NCBI GenBank assembly: GCA_964590135.1
Contig: CAZPVX010000020.1
Location: 1-64,000 of the forward strand
Source: JBDHWI01 sp964590135
Lineage (GTDB): Bacteria > Chloroflexota > Anaerolineae > J036 > Brachytrichaceae
Length of the DNA stretch: 64,000 bases
Direction of reading: 5' to 3'
Shown here: positions 1 to 7,983 of the stretch, piece by piece
Layout of the letters: each line of letters starts with the position of its first letter
How positions within the stretch are numbered: position 1 is the first letter of the stretch
Program-made: the position numbers and the translations under genes
Notes under the pieces: model-generated
The model's input: the letters and a program-made list of their open reading frames with translations, nothing else
Databases searched by the model: none
What the model was told of the DNA's origin: nothing

Positions 1-77
1 GGATAGACCCCCAGCGTCGGGCGGAGACACTTTCGCTTGAGGAATGGGGAGAACTCTGTCGAGTCTTTCGTCTCTAG

Positions 78-164
78 CGGAGAGGGTGGGATTCGAACCC
101 ACGGTGACGCAAGCGCCACAACGGTTTTCGAGACCGCCCCATTCAACCACTCTGGCATCTCTCC
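78..164 (-). tRNA. tRNA-Ser(CGA)
   Basis: Read on the minus strand this is an 87-nt class II tRNA. It has a GGAGAGA/CCTCTCC acceptor stem (the seventh pair is A-C), a discriminator G, an anticodon loop CTCGAAA with anticodon CGA, a long variable arm and a TTCGAAT T-loop closed by GTGGG/CCCAC. The long variable arm and discriminator G fit tRNA-Ser reading UCG codons. It lies 24 bp downstream of the endonuclease III gene on the same strand. CCA is not encoded. Confidence 0.93.
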
Positions 165-188
165 GCGCGCTGCGCGATTTTACCGCAA

Positions 189-878
189 CTACTGCTTGCG
201 AATCGCCTGGTAGTAATCGCACCAGCGCTGCAATACGCAGCGTTCGCATTCAGGGCCACGGGCATGGCAGACCTCGCGGCCATGGCGAATGAGATTGAGG
301 TGCAACGCGCCCTGCATGCCGGCGGGACAGAGCTGCTCCATCAGATCGTGAGTCTGATCGGCGGTCATTTTCGCGTCACGCAATCCCAGCCGGCCTGTCA
401 CGCGATGCACATGCGTATCGACGGGAAAGGCCGGCATGTCGAAGCAAAACAGCAGCACGATGGATGCCGTCTTTGGCCCAATCCCGTTGATGCTGAGCAA
501 CCACGCGCGCGCTTCGCGCATCGGCAGCTTGGCCAAAAAATCGATGTTGAGTTCGCCGCACTCCTCTGTGATGCGGCGCAGCGCCGCTTGAATGCGCGGG
601 CCTTTTTGATTGGCCAGGCCGGCCGGCCTGATCGCATCGATCACCGCATCGGTCGCTGCGTCGCGCACCTGTTCCCAGGTGGGAAACCGCGCGCGCAATC
701 GCGTGTAGGCCAGATCGCGGTTGCCGTCGTTGGTGTTCTGCGAGAGGATCGTGCTGACCAACTCGCTCACGCCATCCGCCTTCGTCCATCTCGGCATGCC
801 GTAACACTTCACCAACGCCTCGTGAATCGCCTTCGTTTTCTTCCTGAGCGCGGTCAGGTTCATGGTCGAATCCGTCAT
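189..878 (-). CDS. nth: Endonuclease III (DNA glycosylase/AP lyase)
   Basis: 229 aa. It removes oxidised pyrimidines and nicks abasic sites in base-excision repair. Visible features are the helix-hairpin-helix (LPMREARAWLL..NGIGPKTA, about residues 118-138) with catalytic Lys136, the catalytic Asp154 in VDTHVHRV, and the C-terminal [4Fe-4S] ligands Cys204-X6-Cys211-X2-Cys214-X5-Cys220. All hallmarks are intact and the length is normal for Nth. A second Met at residue 6 is an alternative start. It follows the orphan beta-sandwich gene by 15 bp on the same strand, so the two may be cotranscribed. Confidence 0.93.
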   Translation of the reverse strand: MTDSTMNLTALRKKTKAIHEALVKCYGMPRWTKADGVSELVSTILSQNTNDGNRDLAYTRLRARFPTWEQVRDAATDAVIDAIRPAGLANQKGPRIQAALRRITEECGELNIDFLAKLPMREARAWLLSINGIGPKTASIVLLFCFDMPAFPVDTHVHRVTGRLGLRDAKMTADQTHDLMEQLCPAGMQGALHLNLIRHGREVCHARGPECERCVLQRWCDYYQAIRKQ

Positions 879-893
879 TGCATATTTCCAACT

Positions 894-1628
894 TCACAGC
901 TGCAGCCGGCGCAACTCGTCTACATCATCACCAGCGACGATCCAGAATTCCGGCGACGCCACAATCACGCCACTCGCAATCAACATGCCGTCAGCCTTCG
1001 CCCGCGCCACTGCCCGCTCGAAGCGCTCGCCGTTGACCGCGACGATGATCTCGGTCGTCATGCCGGCACCATCATCCAGCGCGCGCAGCATCAGCGCCGG
1101 CGGCCGCGAGCGATTCGACACGCTCGGCTGCACGATCAACTCGCGGCTGCGCGTGAAGCCGTTTGCAGTTGCGCCGCCGGCGCTCCAGCATTCGTAGGCA
1201 GTGGAAGCTGGCGCAGTCGCCACTGCAGGCGCAGGCAGCAATCCGGCCGACTCGCTTGCCACCTGCCACAAACCCGGCGGCGCGCCAATGTTGAACAAGC
1301 CGCCAAATGCAGAATCGATCCGTATCACATCGAGCGAATCGATATAGACATCCTCTTCGCCGTCGTTCTGCACCGCCAGTTGCGCCGTCCAGCCCGGGGC
1401 GCGCTCCTGCCACACCCACGTGGCGCGCAGCCCGCCACCCATCGCCATGAACGTCAAGGGATCGTCGCTGTAACGCTGCGATGCCGCCAGCCGTAACGTC
1501 GCAGAGCTGGCGTTCTCGCCGGTGTGGTAGCGCACCTGCGCAGCAATTTTGTGCAGCGTCGGCCCGTCATCCCAGTTGATGGTGATGCCGTGATCCATGA
1601 CGGCCATGAAGCCGGCGACATTGATCAT
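894..1628 (-). CDS. Hypothetical protein resembling an isolated N-terminal domain of GH36-type alpha-galactosidase
   Basis: 244 aa, no signal peptide or membrane segment. The spacing of motifs such as RATWVWQ, VYIDSLDVIRID and GGLFNIG, and the closing SPEFWIVAGDD, recalls the beta-sandwich domain that precedes the catalytic barrel in GH36-like alpha-galactosidases. No barrel follows: nth begins 15 bp downstream. It could be a remnant of a larger enzyme, a free-standing carbohydrate-binding domain, or an unrelated beta protein. The family similarity is from memory and uncertain; the open frame and its codon texture look real. Confidence 0.55.
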   Translation of the reverse strand: MINVAGFMAVMDHGITINWDDGPTLHKIAAQVRYHTGENASSATLRLAASQRYSDDPLTFMAMGGGLRATWVWQERAPGWTAQLAVQNDGEEDVYIDSLDVIRIDSAFGGLFNIGAPPGLWQVASESAGLLPAPAVATAPASTAYECWSAGGATANGFTRSRELIVQPSVSNRSRPPALMLRALDDGAGMTTEIIVAVNGERFERAVARAKADGMLIASGVIVASPEFWIVAGDDVDELRRLQL

Positions 1629-1690
1629 GGAATTTTGAAATCCCGAATTTGGATCGGGAATCGCTCAACCCGAAGTTCAACGTTCATCAT

Positions 1691-3547
1691 TCAGAGCTTG
1701 ATCATGGCGGCGCTGTCGTCCATACCGCCGGCGCGGTTGCGCGCCAGCCACACTTTGTTGTGCTCGGCCACCAATTTGCGGTGCTGCGCCTTCAACGACT
1801 TCGCATCCTGCGACGCCTTCGGGTTCTGTATGCGCTGCAAGCGCGCCAGCCCCCACTGCATCAGGTGAATCGCATGCGTGAACTCGCTGCGGATCAATGC
1901 GGCATCTTCGCGGCCCAGCTTCAGCTTGCCGGCCTGCGCTTCGAACTTCGCCAGCGTCTTTGCAACCGATGCATACACCTTGCGGTCAATCGGCGTTTTT
2001 GCCAATCTGTCAGACAGTTGGTTAGCAGCGGTGATCACGCCCATTGCCGGCGCGCTGCTGTTGTGCAGCCGGCCTGGGATCAGCGCATAGACGTTGCCCA
2101 GGTCATAGGCAAATCTGCCGGCAGCGCCGCTCGGATCGCCGAATAAATGCACGCTGGTGGATAGCGCAATATCGGTGTCGCGGTTCTCGCTCACGCACCA
2201 TGACACGGCAGCGCCATACGCATACGGCAGGTAGCTCGCCGGCAGCGGCTGCAGATGACCGTTGTCACCCCAATCGGTGTTGAGAAAACCAATCGCACCA
2301 TTCTTCAAGCCATTCTCTGCCGCATTGAGCAAGTTGCCGATGGCGTTGTCGGTGCGGCCCACGAGGCTGTTCCAGGTGGACGTGCCAGGCACCACATAGA
2401 ACGGAATGCCCGACGCGGCAAACTTCGCGCCATGATCGGCGAAGGGATGATCGAACTCATAGCCCCACTCCATCGCCACCACGCCCGCCGGCAAATCGAC
2501 AACCAGTTCAGGGTGTTCCATGATGATGTCGCCCCAGAACTGCATGGTGCGGTTGTGCTTCTTCACCAGCGCATGAATTTTCAGCAGAAAATCAAGATAC
2601 ACGCGCCCCACCCCGCGCGCGGCCACGTCTGCCTTGCTCGCGCCTTCACCCAGATCCACCGTCTCGTCGCACCCCACGTTGAAGAGCGCGCTGCTGTAGT
2701 GCGGCAACACCTCATCGAACATCTCTTCAACCAGCGCGATGCTGCCCGGATCGCCCGGATTGAGCGTGAACGGTTCGGCGAAGAAGCCCCAGCGCGTGTC
2801 GCAGCCATGCGGCGCTTCAGCCAGATGGCGGTATTCATCGTGAATCAACCAGCGGCGCATGTGGCCAAAGCAGTTTTGATTCGGCACCAGGTCGATGCCG
2901 CGCGCGCGGCAATACGCTTCAAGCTGCATCACCTCTTCGCCGGTCATGGGTGATGCCTTGGCCCACACCACCGGATGACGTTGAAAAGCAAACGTGTGTT
3001 CGGTGTAAAGCTGCAATTCATTCAGCTTCAATTCGGCCATCATGTCCACCAGATCGAAGAGCGTCTTCATCGTCGGCACTTTGTCGCGGCTGATATCGAG
3101 CATGATGCCGCGCCGCACAAAGTCGGGATGATCTTCGATGTGCAATTGCGGCAGCGATTTGCCGTATTGCCGCAGCAATTGCCTGAGCGTCATCACGCCG
3201 TAGAGTGCGCCGGCCTCACCCTTGGCGTGGATGTGAATGCCGCCGGCATCGATGCCGAGCCGGTATGCCTGCCGGTCGATGTCGCTGAGGTCGCTGCCAT
3301 CTTCGAGCACAATCGTCAGCCCGATCGAGTTCGCCGGCGCGACATCGGCGGCATAGAGATGCCAGGTGACGCCGGAAAATTCGCTCAGTGCGCGCTGCGC
3401 TTCCTGCGCAGCAAACATCAGCGCGTGCGCCGGCACGGCCTGCATCACGATCAACTTGTTCGCTGCGATGTCGAGCGTGCCGCCGGCAATTGTCATGTTG
3501 CGCGGCTCAGGTACGAGAATGGGTGAGAGCATTTGTTTCTTGGCCAT
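1691..3547 (-). CDS. Glycoside hydrolase family 20, beta-N-acetylhexosaminidase-like
   Basis: 618 aa, probably cytoplasmic (no signal peptide). GH20 enzymes remove terminal GlcNAc or GalNAc by substrate-assisted catalysis. Visible are the non-catalytic N-terminal domain (about residues 10-130) ending in ALYGVMTLRQLL, the start of the barrel at HPDFVRRGIMLDISRDK (about 140-156), and the catalytic Asp294-Glu295 pair in FNVGCDETVDLG. The C-terminal extension of about 150 residues has no obvious motif. It is transcribed divergently from the M29-like gene across a 52-bp spacer that carries back-to-back -10 boxes. Precise substrate not inferable. Confidence 0.85.
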   Translation of the reverse strand: MAKKQMLSPILVPEPRNMTIAGGTLDIAANKLIVMQAVPAHALMFAAQEAQRALSEFSGVTWHLYAADVAPANSIGLTIVLEDGSDLSDIDRQAYRLGIDAGGIHIHAKGEAGALYGVMTLRQLLRQYGKSLPQLHIEDHPDFVRRGIMLDISRDKVPTMKTLFDLVDMMAELKLNELQLYTEHTFAFQRHPVVWAKASPMTGEEVMQLEAYCRARGIDLVPNQNCFGHMRRWLIHDEYRHLAEAPHGCDTRWGFFAEPFTLNPGDPGSIALVEEMFDEVLPHYSSALFNVGCDETVDLGEGASKADVAARGVGRVYLDFLLKIHALVKKHNRTMQFWGDIIMEHPELVVDLPAGVVAMEWGYEFDHPFADHGAKFAASGIPFYVVPGTSTWNSLVGRTDNAIGNLLNAAENGLKNGAIGFLNTDWGDNGHLQPLPASYLPYAYGAAVSWCVSENRDTDIALSTSVHLFGDPSGAAGRFAYDLGNVYALIPGRLHNSSAPAMGVITAANQLSDRLAKTPIDRKVYASVAKTLAKFEAQAGKLKLGREDAALIRSEFTHAIHLMQWGLARLQRIQNPKASQDAKSLKAQHRKLVAEHNKVWLARNRAGGMDDSAAMIKL

Positions 3548-3565
3548 GATCTTTGCGTTTCAAGC

Positions 3566-3587
3566 ATTGTAGTCGCGCCTCTACAAT
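3566..3587. promoter_or_regulatory. Palindromic divergent promoter (two back-to-back -10 boxes)
   Basis: ATTGTAG at 3566-3572 and its reverse complement CTACAAT at 3581-3587 are separated by 8 nt. Read outwards, each arm gives TACAAT, a 5/6 match to TATAAT: one for the plus-strand gene starting at 3600, one for the GH20 gene starting at 3547. Leaders would be only about 6 and 12 nt. The -35 regions are weak. The symmetry could also be an operator. Confidence 0.6.
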
Positions 3588-3599
3588 CAGCCCACCTTC

Positions 3600-4670
3600 A
3601 TGGCTGACTTCATTTCATATCTGGCCTGGCGCGCGGTGAACGGCGCCGGCGTGCAACCCGGCGAGCTGATCGTGGTGATGGATCACGCCGGCCGCGACGA
3701 CGTGCTGCGCAAGGTGCTGCTCAACATCGATCTCATCGGCGCAACGCCGCTGCCCGAAATTGCCCCGCCCGACCACCTTGCAAAAGTGCTGTTCGCCGCA
3801 GAGACCGAGCACATCGCGCAGATGGACAAGCACCGCGCATCGTGGATGCAGCTATGCGACCGCATCATTGTGCTGAACGGCGGCTGGCTCGATCTGGCGG
3901 ATGCGCCAGCAGAAAACATCCAGGCCTGGTCGGATGCGCAATCGCGCCTGGCCGAGATCGAAGAGGCGAAACACACGCCAAACATCGTCGTCGCGGTGCC
4001 GAACGAAGCCCAGGCGCAGCGGCTTGGCGTCACGCTCGCCGATCTAGAAAATCTGCTGCACGACCCGATCGTCGCGCCGCTGTTGAATCTGCAGAACGCT
4101 GCGCTGCGCATCCAATACAAACTGTCCGGCGAATCCTTCGTTCTCCGCAGCGGCGCCGATTGCGTGTTGCACATGAAGCACGGCAATCGACCGGTGCTGA
4201 TGGATGACGGCTACATCGACGATGCAGACCGAGCGCGCGGCGCGGTGCTGTCGAATTTGCCGGCCGGCCTGGTCTACACGACAGTGCTGGAAGACACAGT
4301 GGAAGGCGCGTTATTCCTTCCAGCAGCCGGCGATGCGCGCGATGTCACCCTGCATTTCAAGGAAGGTCGTATCTTCAAGGTTGAGGCCGCGAATGGCGCG
4401 GATGAGGTCGAGGCGATGTTTGACGCGCATGCCGGCGAATCGCGCCGCATCGGCCACATCAGCATCGGCGCGAATCCACACCTGCGCCGGCCGATCGGCT
4501 GGCCGCTCGTCGATAAACATGTGTGGGGCGCGCTGTTCGTCTCCTTCGGCGAAAACCGCTACATGGGCGGCGAAAACGCCTCTGCGCTGAACGAAGCGTT
4601 CGCCCTGCCCAACGCCGCGCTTGAAGTCGACGGCGCGACGCTGCTGGAGCATGGGCGGGTTTCGACGTAA
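3600..4670 (+). CDS. M29 aminopeptidase homologue lacking the metal-binding residues (probable pseudoenzyme)
   Basis: 356 aa. The overall plan follows M29 (AmpS/AmpT) metallo-aminopeptidases: an LPAG.VYTT..EDTVEGAL stretch, IG..SIGANP, GAL.VSFG, GGEN.SAL, and a terminal VDGATLLEHGR. M29 enzymes use two Glu, two His and one Asp to hold two metals. At the aligned places this protein has LPAGL (usual E), IGHISIG (usual E), GALFVSFG (usual H) and SALNEAF (usual HxD). All ligands therefore seem replaced. It could be a non-catalytic binding protein. It is followed 12 bp later by the HAD gene. Confidence 0.7.
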   Translation: MADFISYLAWRAVNGAGVQPGELIVVMDHAGRDDVLRKVLLNIDLIGATPLPEIAPPDHLAKVLFAAETEHIAQMDKHRASWMQLCDRIIVLNGGWLDLADAPAENIQAWSDAQSRLAEIEEAKHTPNIVVAVPNEAQAQRLGVTLADLENLLHDPIVAPLLNLQNAALRIQYKLSGESFVLRSGADCVLHMKHGNRPVLMDDGYIDDADRARGAVLSNLPAGLVYTTVLEDTVEGALFLPAAGDARDVTLHFKEGRIFKVEAANGADEVEAMFDAHAGESRRIGHISIGANPHLRRPIGWPLVDKHVWGALFVSFGENRYMGGENASALNEAFALPNAALEVDGATLLEHGRVST

Positions 4671-4682
4671 AGTTGGTGCAGC

Positions 4683-5336
4683 ATGAATAACCTCGCCGTC
4701 ATCTTCGACATGGATGGATTGATGCTCGACACCGAGACGCTCGCGCGCGAGGCGTGGTTCAACACCATGCGCGAATTCGGCATCGATCTGACCGACGCGG
4801 TATATCTGCAAGTGCTGGGCACCACGGCTGTGCGCACACGTCAGATTTTTCAAGCGGCCTACGGCGATGACATCCCCATCGATGCAATGTATGACCACAA
4901 GCAGCGCTATATCGATCACGCCATTGCGCAGGGTCGCATTGCAGCCATGCCCGGCCTGATCGCGCTGCTGGATCACCTTGACGCGCGTCACATCCCCAAG
5001 GCGGTGGGCAGCAGCACTTCGCGCGCGCTGGTGCTGAAGAAGCTGGGCGTCGCCGGCGTGCGCGATCGCTTCGAAGTGATCGTCGGCGGCGATGATGTGC
5101 AACACGGCAAGCCTGCGCCGGACATCTTCCTGTGCTGCGCAGGGTTGCTGCGCATGCCGCCAGCGCAGTGCGTGGTGCTTGAGGACAGCGACAATGGCGT
5201 GCGCGCCGCCCATGCCGCCGGCATGCGATGCATCATGGTGCCGAGCTTGAAGCCCCCGGCAGATGACGTGCTGCCGCTTGTCAATGCGGTTGTCGGATCA
5301 TTGTCCGAGGCAATGGCAGTGATCGACAAACTGTAA
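4683..5336 (+). CDS. HAD superfamily hydrolase, beta-phosphoglucomutase-like
   Basis: 217 aa. HAD phosphotransferase with the nucleophile/acid pair Asp9 and Asp11 in FDMDGLMLDTE, motif II Ser110 in AVGSST, motif III Lys143 in HGKPAPDIF, and motif IV LEDSDNG (about 166-172). The cap domain lies at about residues 16-85. This subfamily covers phosphatases of sugar phosphates (phosphoglycolate phosphatase-like) and beta-phosphoglucomutase; the sequence does not decide between them. It starts 12 bp after the M29-like gene, so the two are probably one operon. Confidence 0.88.
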   Translation: MNNLAVIFDMDGLMLDTETLAREAWFNTMREFGIDLTDAVYLQVLGTTAVRTRQIFQAAYGDDIPIDAMYDHKQRYIDHAIAQGRIAAMPGLIALLDHLDARHIPKAVGSSTSRALVLKKLGVAGVRDRFEVIVGGDDVQHGKPAPDIFLCCAGLLRMPPAQCVVLEDSDNGVRAAHAAGMRCIMVPSLKPPADDVLPLVNAVVGSLSEAMAVIDKL

Positions 5337-5423
5337 TGCGTCTTTCGCAAACCCAACCCGATCACGCCTCAGAAGCCCTTGTGAAACCATTGCGCGCCAA
5401 ACGTGGGTGATACACTTCTAGCC

Positions 5424-7046
5424 GTGCCGCCTTTTACCTTGCTGGCAACACTGCTCATCTCATCGATTCTCGGCATCGCGCTCACTGCGCTGCTCGCCGG
5501 CTTCGACCGCTGGCCGCGCATCCGATCGCTCTCCTGGCTGCCCGCCGTGCTTGGCGCCGGCGCTGCGCTGGTCGCGGCATGGCTGTTGCTCAATGAGCCC
5601 TTCGAGACGGTCATCGCATACTGGGGGCCGGTTTCTCTCACCGGCGTGCCGCTGGCGCTTGTCGGTTGGACTCCCGGCGCTGGCATTCTGATCGCATGGT
5701 GTGCAGTGGTGCTTGCATACATGTTGTCCCTGCCCAGCAACAAACCAATGCAGCACAACCCCACCTCACAGGCGCTGCTGATTACCGCGCTTGCACTGGT
5801 TGCGTTTGCCGGCAACCTCATCACGTTGCTGGTGGGCATGGGTCTGACCGATATCTTCAACGTCTATTTTGCGCTGCGCCGGCGCGCCATTACCCGTGAT
5901 GCGCTCATCCACTTCACGCTCAGCGGCCTATCCAGCGCGCTGCTGTTCGTCGCGGTCACAGTGCATCTGGCCGCCGGCAATGGCCTGACTTTTCCGCTCG
6001 TCAAGCTCAGTCCGCAAACCGCGAATATGCTGGCGCTGGCAGCGTTGTTGCGGCTGGGCGCTGCGCCCTTTCGTGCCGGCGGCTTGTGGTTGCCATCCAT
6101 GGCCTACGGCGGCAGTGCAGTAGCCGGCTTGCTGCTGCTGGCGCGCCTGCCCGATTTGGGCATCACCGCATTTCCACTCTGGTTCACATCGCTGCTGGTG
6201 CTCAGCGCGCTGCTCACGCTGGGCATGGGCGCGCTATCGGGGCAGCCAGAGGCAGTGCGCGCGGCGGCCATCACCGGCAGTCTGTATCTTGCAGCCGCCA
6301 GCATGGCAACTGGCAACACTGGCGTCATCACCGCAGCGGCCATCGCCTGGGTTGCCGGCGCGGCATTGATCGCCATCAACGACGCAACTGAGGGCAAACT
6401 GGGCCGGCGCGCTGGCCGCATCACACGGATCATCGGCGCGCTAGCGTTGGCCGGTTTCCCGCTCACAGCGGGCATGGTTGGTCGCGGCGGCATCATCAGC
6501 GCATGGCAGGCCGAGAGCATTGGCGGCGCTTTGCTGATCCTCGGTTTTACCCTCGCCGCCGGCCTGCTGACCTATGCGCTGATCCACTGCGCGCTGCGTC
6601 TCGATCTGGAAATTGATGGCAGCACGACACGGCAAGATGAATTGCGGCAGCCACAATTCATTCGCGCAACCGTTGCGGCGGTGGCACTGGCTGCGCCCAT
6701 CATGGTGTTTGGCCTTGCGCCGGCATCCATCGAGGCCGGCGATCTGATCGGCGCGATCGGGCGCATTGGGACATTGGGCTGGCTGACGTGGCTGCTGAGT
6801 CTCGGTCTGGGCTGGGTGCTGTGGCAATTCGAACCGCGCTGGGGCAGCTGGCTCGATGAGCGCAGCGATACGATCACGCAGGCGCTGTCGCTGGATTGGC
6901 TGATCAGCCTGTTCGCCGGCGCAATCCGCCGACTGCGTGCACCTTTTACGCCGATCTTCGACATTCTAGAGGGTGACGGTGCGTTGGTGTGGGCGGCAAT
7001 CATCGCCTTGCTGGTGATCCTTGTCTCGCGGCCGGGCGGGCCATAA
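5424..7046 (+). CDS. Stand-alone proton-antiporter-like membrane protein (NuoM/N-MrpD-like)
   Basis: 540 aa from a GTG at 5424; an upstream in-frame GTG at 5403 is possible. I prefer 5424 because a TACACT box lies at 5411-5416. About 13-14 hydrophobic segments span the protein, with a layout like the antiporter subunits of complex I or Mrp. Examples are VGMGLTDIFNVYF, LAALLRLGAAPF, and a C-terminal tail ending in a final TM. Canonical conserved Lys/Glu motifs are hard to see, so it looks divergent. No other complex I or Mrp subunits are nearby. It is followed 3 bp later by the DUF2085 gene. Confidence 0.6.
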   Translation: MPPFTLLATLLISSILGIALTALLAGFDRWPRIRSLSWLPAVLGAGAALVAAWLLLNEPFETVIAYWGPVSLTGVPLALVGWTPGAGILIAWCAVVLAYMLSLPSNKPMQHNPTSQALLITALALVAFAGNLITLLVGMGLTDIFNVYFALRRRAITRDALIHFTLSGLSSALLFVAVTVHLAAGNGLTFPLVKLSPQTANMLALAALLRLGAAPFRAGGLWLPSMAYGGSAVAGLLLLARLPDLGITAFPLWFTSLLVLSALLTLGMGALSGQPEAVRAAAITGSLYLAAASMATGNTGVITAAAIAWVAGAALIAINDATEGKLGRRAGRITRIIGALALAGFPLTAGMVGRGGIISAWQAESIGGALLILGFTLAAGLLTYALIHCALRLDLEIDGSTTRQDELRQPQFIRATVAAVALAAPIMVFGLAPASIEAGDLIGAIGRIGTLGWLTWLLSLGLGWVLWQFEPRWGSWLDERSDTITQALSLDWLISLFAGAIRRLRAPFTPIFDILEGDGALVWAAIIALLVILVSRPGGP

Positions 7047-7049
7047 GCC

Positions 7050-7761
7050 ATGAACCGCAGCATTCCACATCAACCTGCAGCGTTGGGGCCGGCTTGGCTG
7101 CGCTTTCTGCCTTTGACGGTTTTGGCGGCGCTGGCATTCATCGCCATGCTGCTGCCAAAGGAAGCGTTGCGCGTCTTCGATGTGGTGGGCTACGCAGTGT
7201 GCCACCGCATTCCATCGCGCTCGTTCATCATCGCCGGCACGCAATTGCCGGTGTGCGCGCGCGACACGGGCATGTTCAGCGCGGCGCTGCTGGGGTTGGT
7301 GCTGTTTGCGGCAACGCTGCAAACACGCGCGGCGCTCTTTCCGCGCCGGCCCTGGATATTTGTTTTTGCGCTCGCGTTTGGGTTGTGGGCTTTTGACGGG
7401 TTCAATTCGTATTTTCTGCTCGCCACCGGCCATACGCTCTTGTATACGCCGCAAAACTGGTTGCGGCTGACTACCGGCGCGTTGATGGGCGCATCGCTCA
7501 GCGCGTTTGTGGCTGCGCTGTTCAACCAGGCGGTGTGGCGCGATGTGACGAATGTGGCGACGGTGGCCGGCTGGCGCGACATGATCAAGTTGGCCGGCGT
7601 GGTTGTGTTCGTCGTTGCCGTTGTGCTGTGGCAGCCGGATTTGTTGTATGGGCCGATTGCGCTAACCAGCGGCATGGGCGCGGTGACGCTGCTCACGATT
7701 GTCAATGGGTTGCTCGTGCTGATCGTGGGAGTGCTCACCATTATCCTGGCGAGGCCCTATC
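7050..7761 (+). CDS. DUF2085 membrane protein (C-terminus lost in assembly gap)
   Basis: At least 237 aa are visible before the N run. DUF2085 is shown by VCHRIPSRSF and LPVCARDTGMF (about residues 50-75), the paired Cys motifs of this family of small multi-pass proteins of unknown function. Six or seven TM segments are visible, for example FLPLTVLAALAFIAMLL and LLTIVNGLLVLIVGVL. It starts 3 bp after the antiporter-like gene, so the two are probably translated together. The true stop is inside or beyond the gap. Confidence 0.8.
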
Positions 7762-7799
7762 NNNNNNNNNNNNNNNNNNNNNNNNNNNNNNNNNNNNNN
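7762..7799. other. Assembly gap (38 N)
   Basis: Undetermined bases. Frames cannot be carried across, and the gap length may be nominal. The two flanks could come from contigs joined by scaffolding. Confidence 0.99.
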
Positions 7800-7983
7800 T
7801 TTGCTGCGGAACACATTGGCAGCCGGAACAGGTTTGCCGTTCTGAAACAGCTTCGCACTCCAAAAGACTGTTGTCTTAAGCGGAAAAGTAATAGATACTG
7901 CTTGGAGCAAATGAAGTGGGAGCAAGAAACGCAACGGTGTTATTTTGCATTTGCAGACACCCTAGACTAGGAGCTGAAATCCA
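7800..7983 (+). other. Gene-poor flank after the gap, possible promoter region
   Basis: 184 bp of noticeably more AT-rich sequence than its surroundings. I recognise no coding frame. It ends with TTGCAG, TAGACT and an AGGAG at about 7970, which could be the promoter and ribosome-binding site of the DUF11 surface-protein gene starting at 7984. Confidence 0.4.

Noticed and set aside
264..1496. 410-codon plus-strand open frame
   Set aside because: Antisense to nth and the beta-sandwich gene; protein is rich in His/Arg with no motif, typical of antisense frames in GC-rich DNA.
2255..2953. Plus-strand frame of 232 codons
   Set aside because: Antisense to the catalytic region of the GH20 gene; no recognisable features.
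7800..7970. Continuation of the DUF2085 protein through the N run
   Set aside because: The frame after the gap gives a hydrophilic peptide unlike DUF2085, and the gap length is unreliable.
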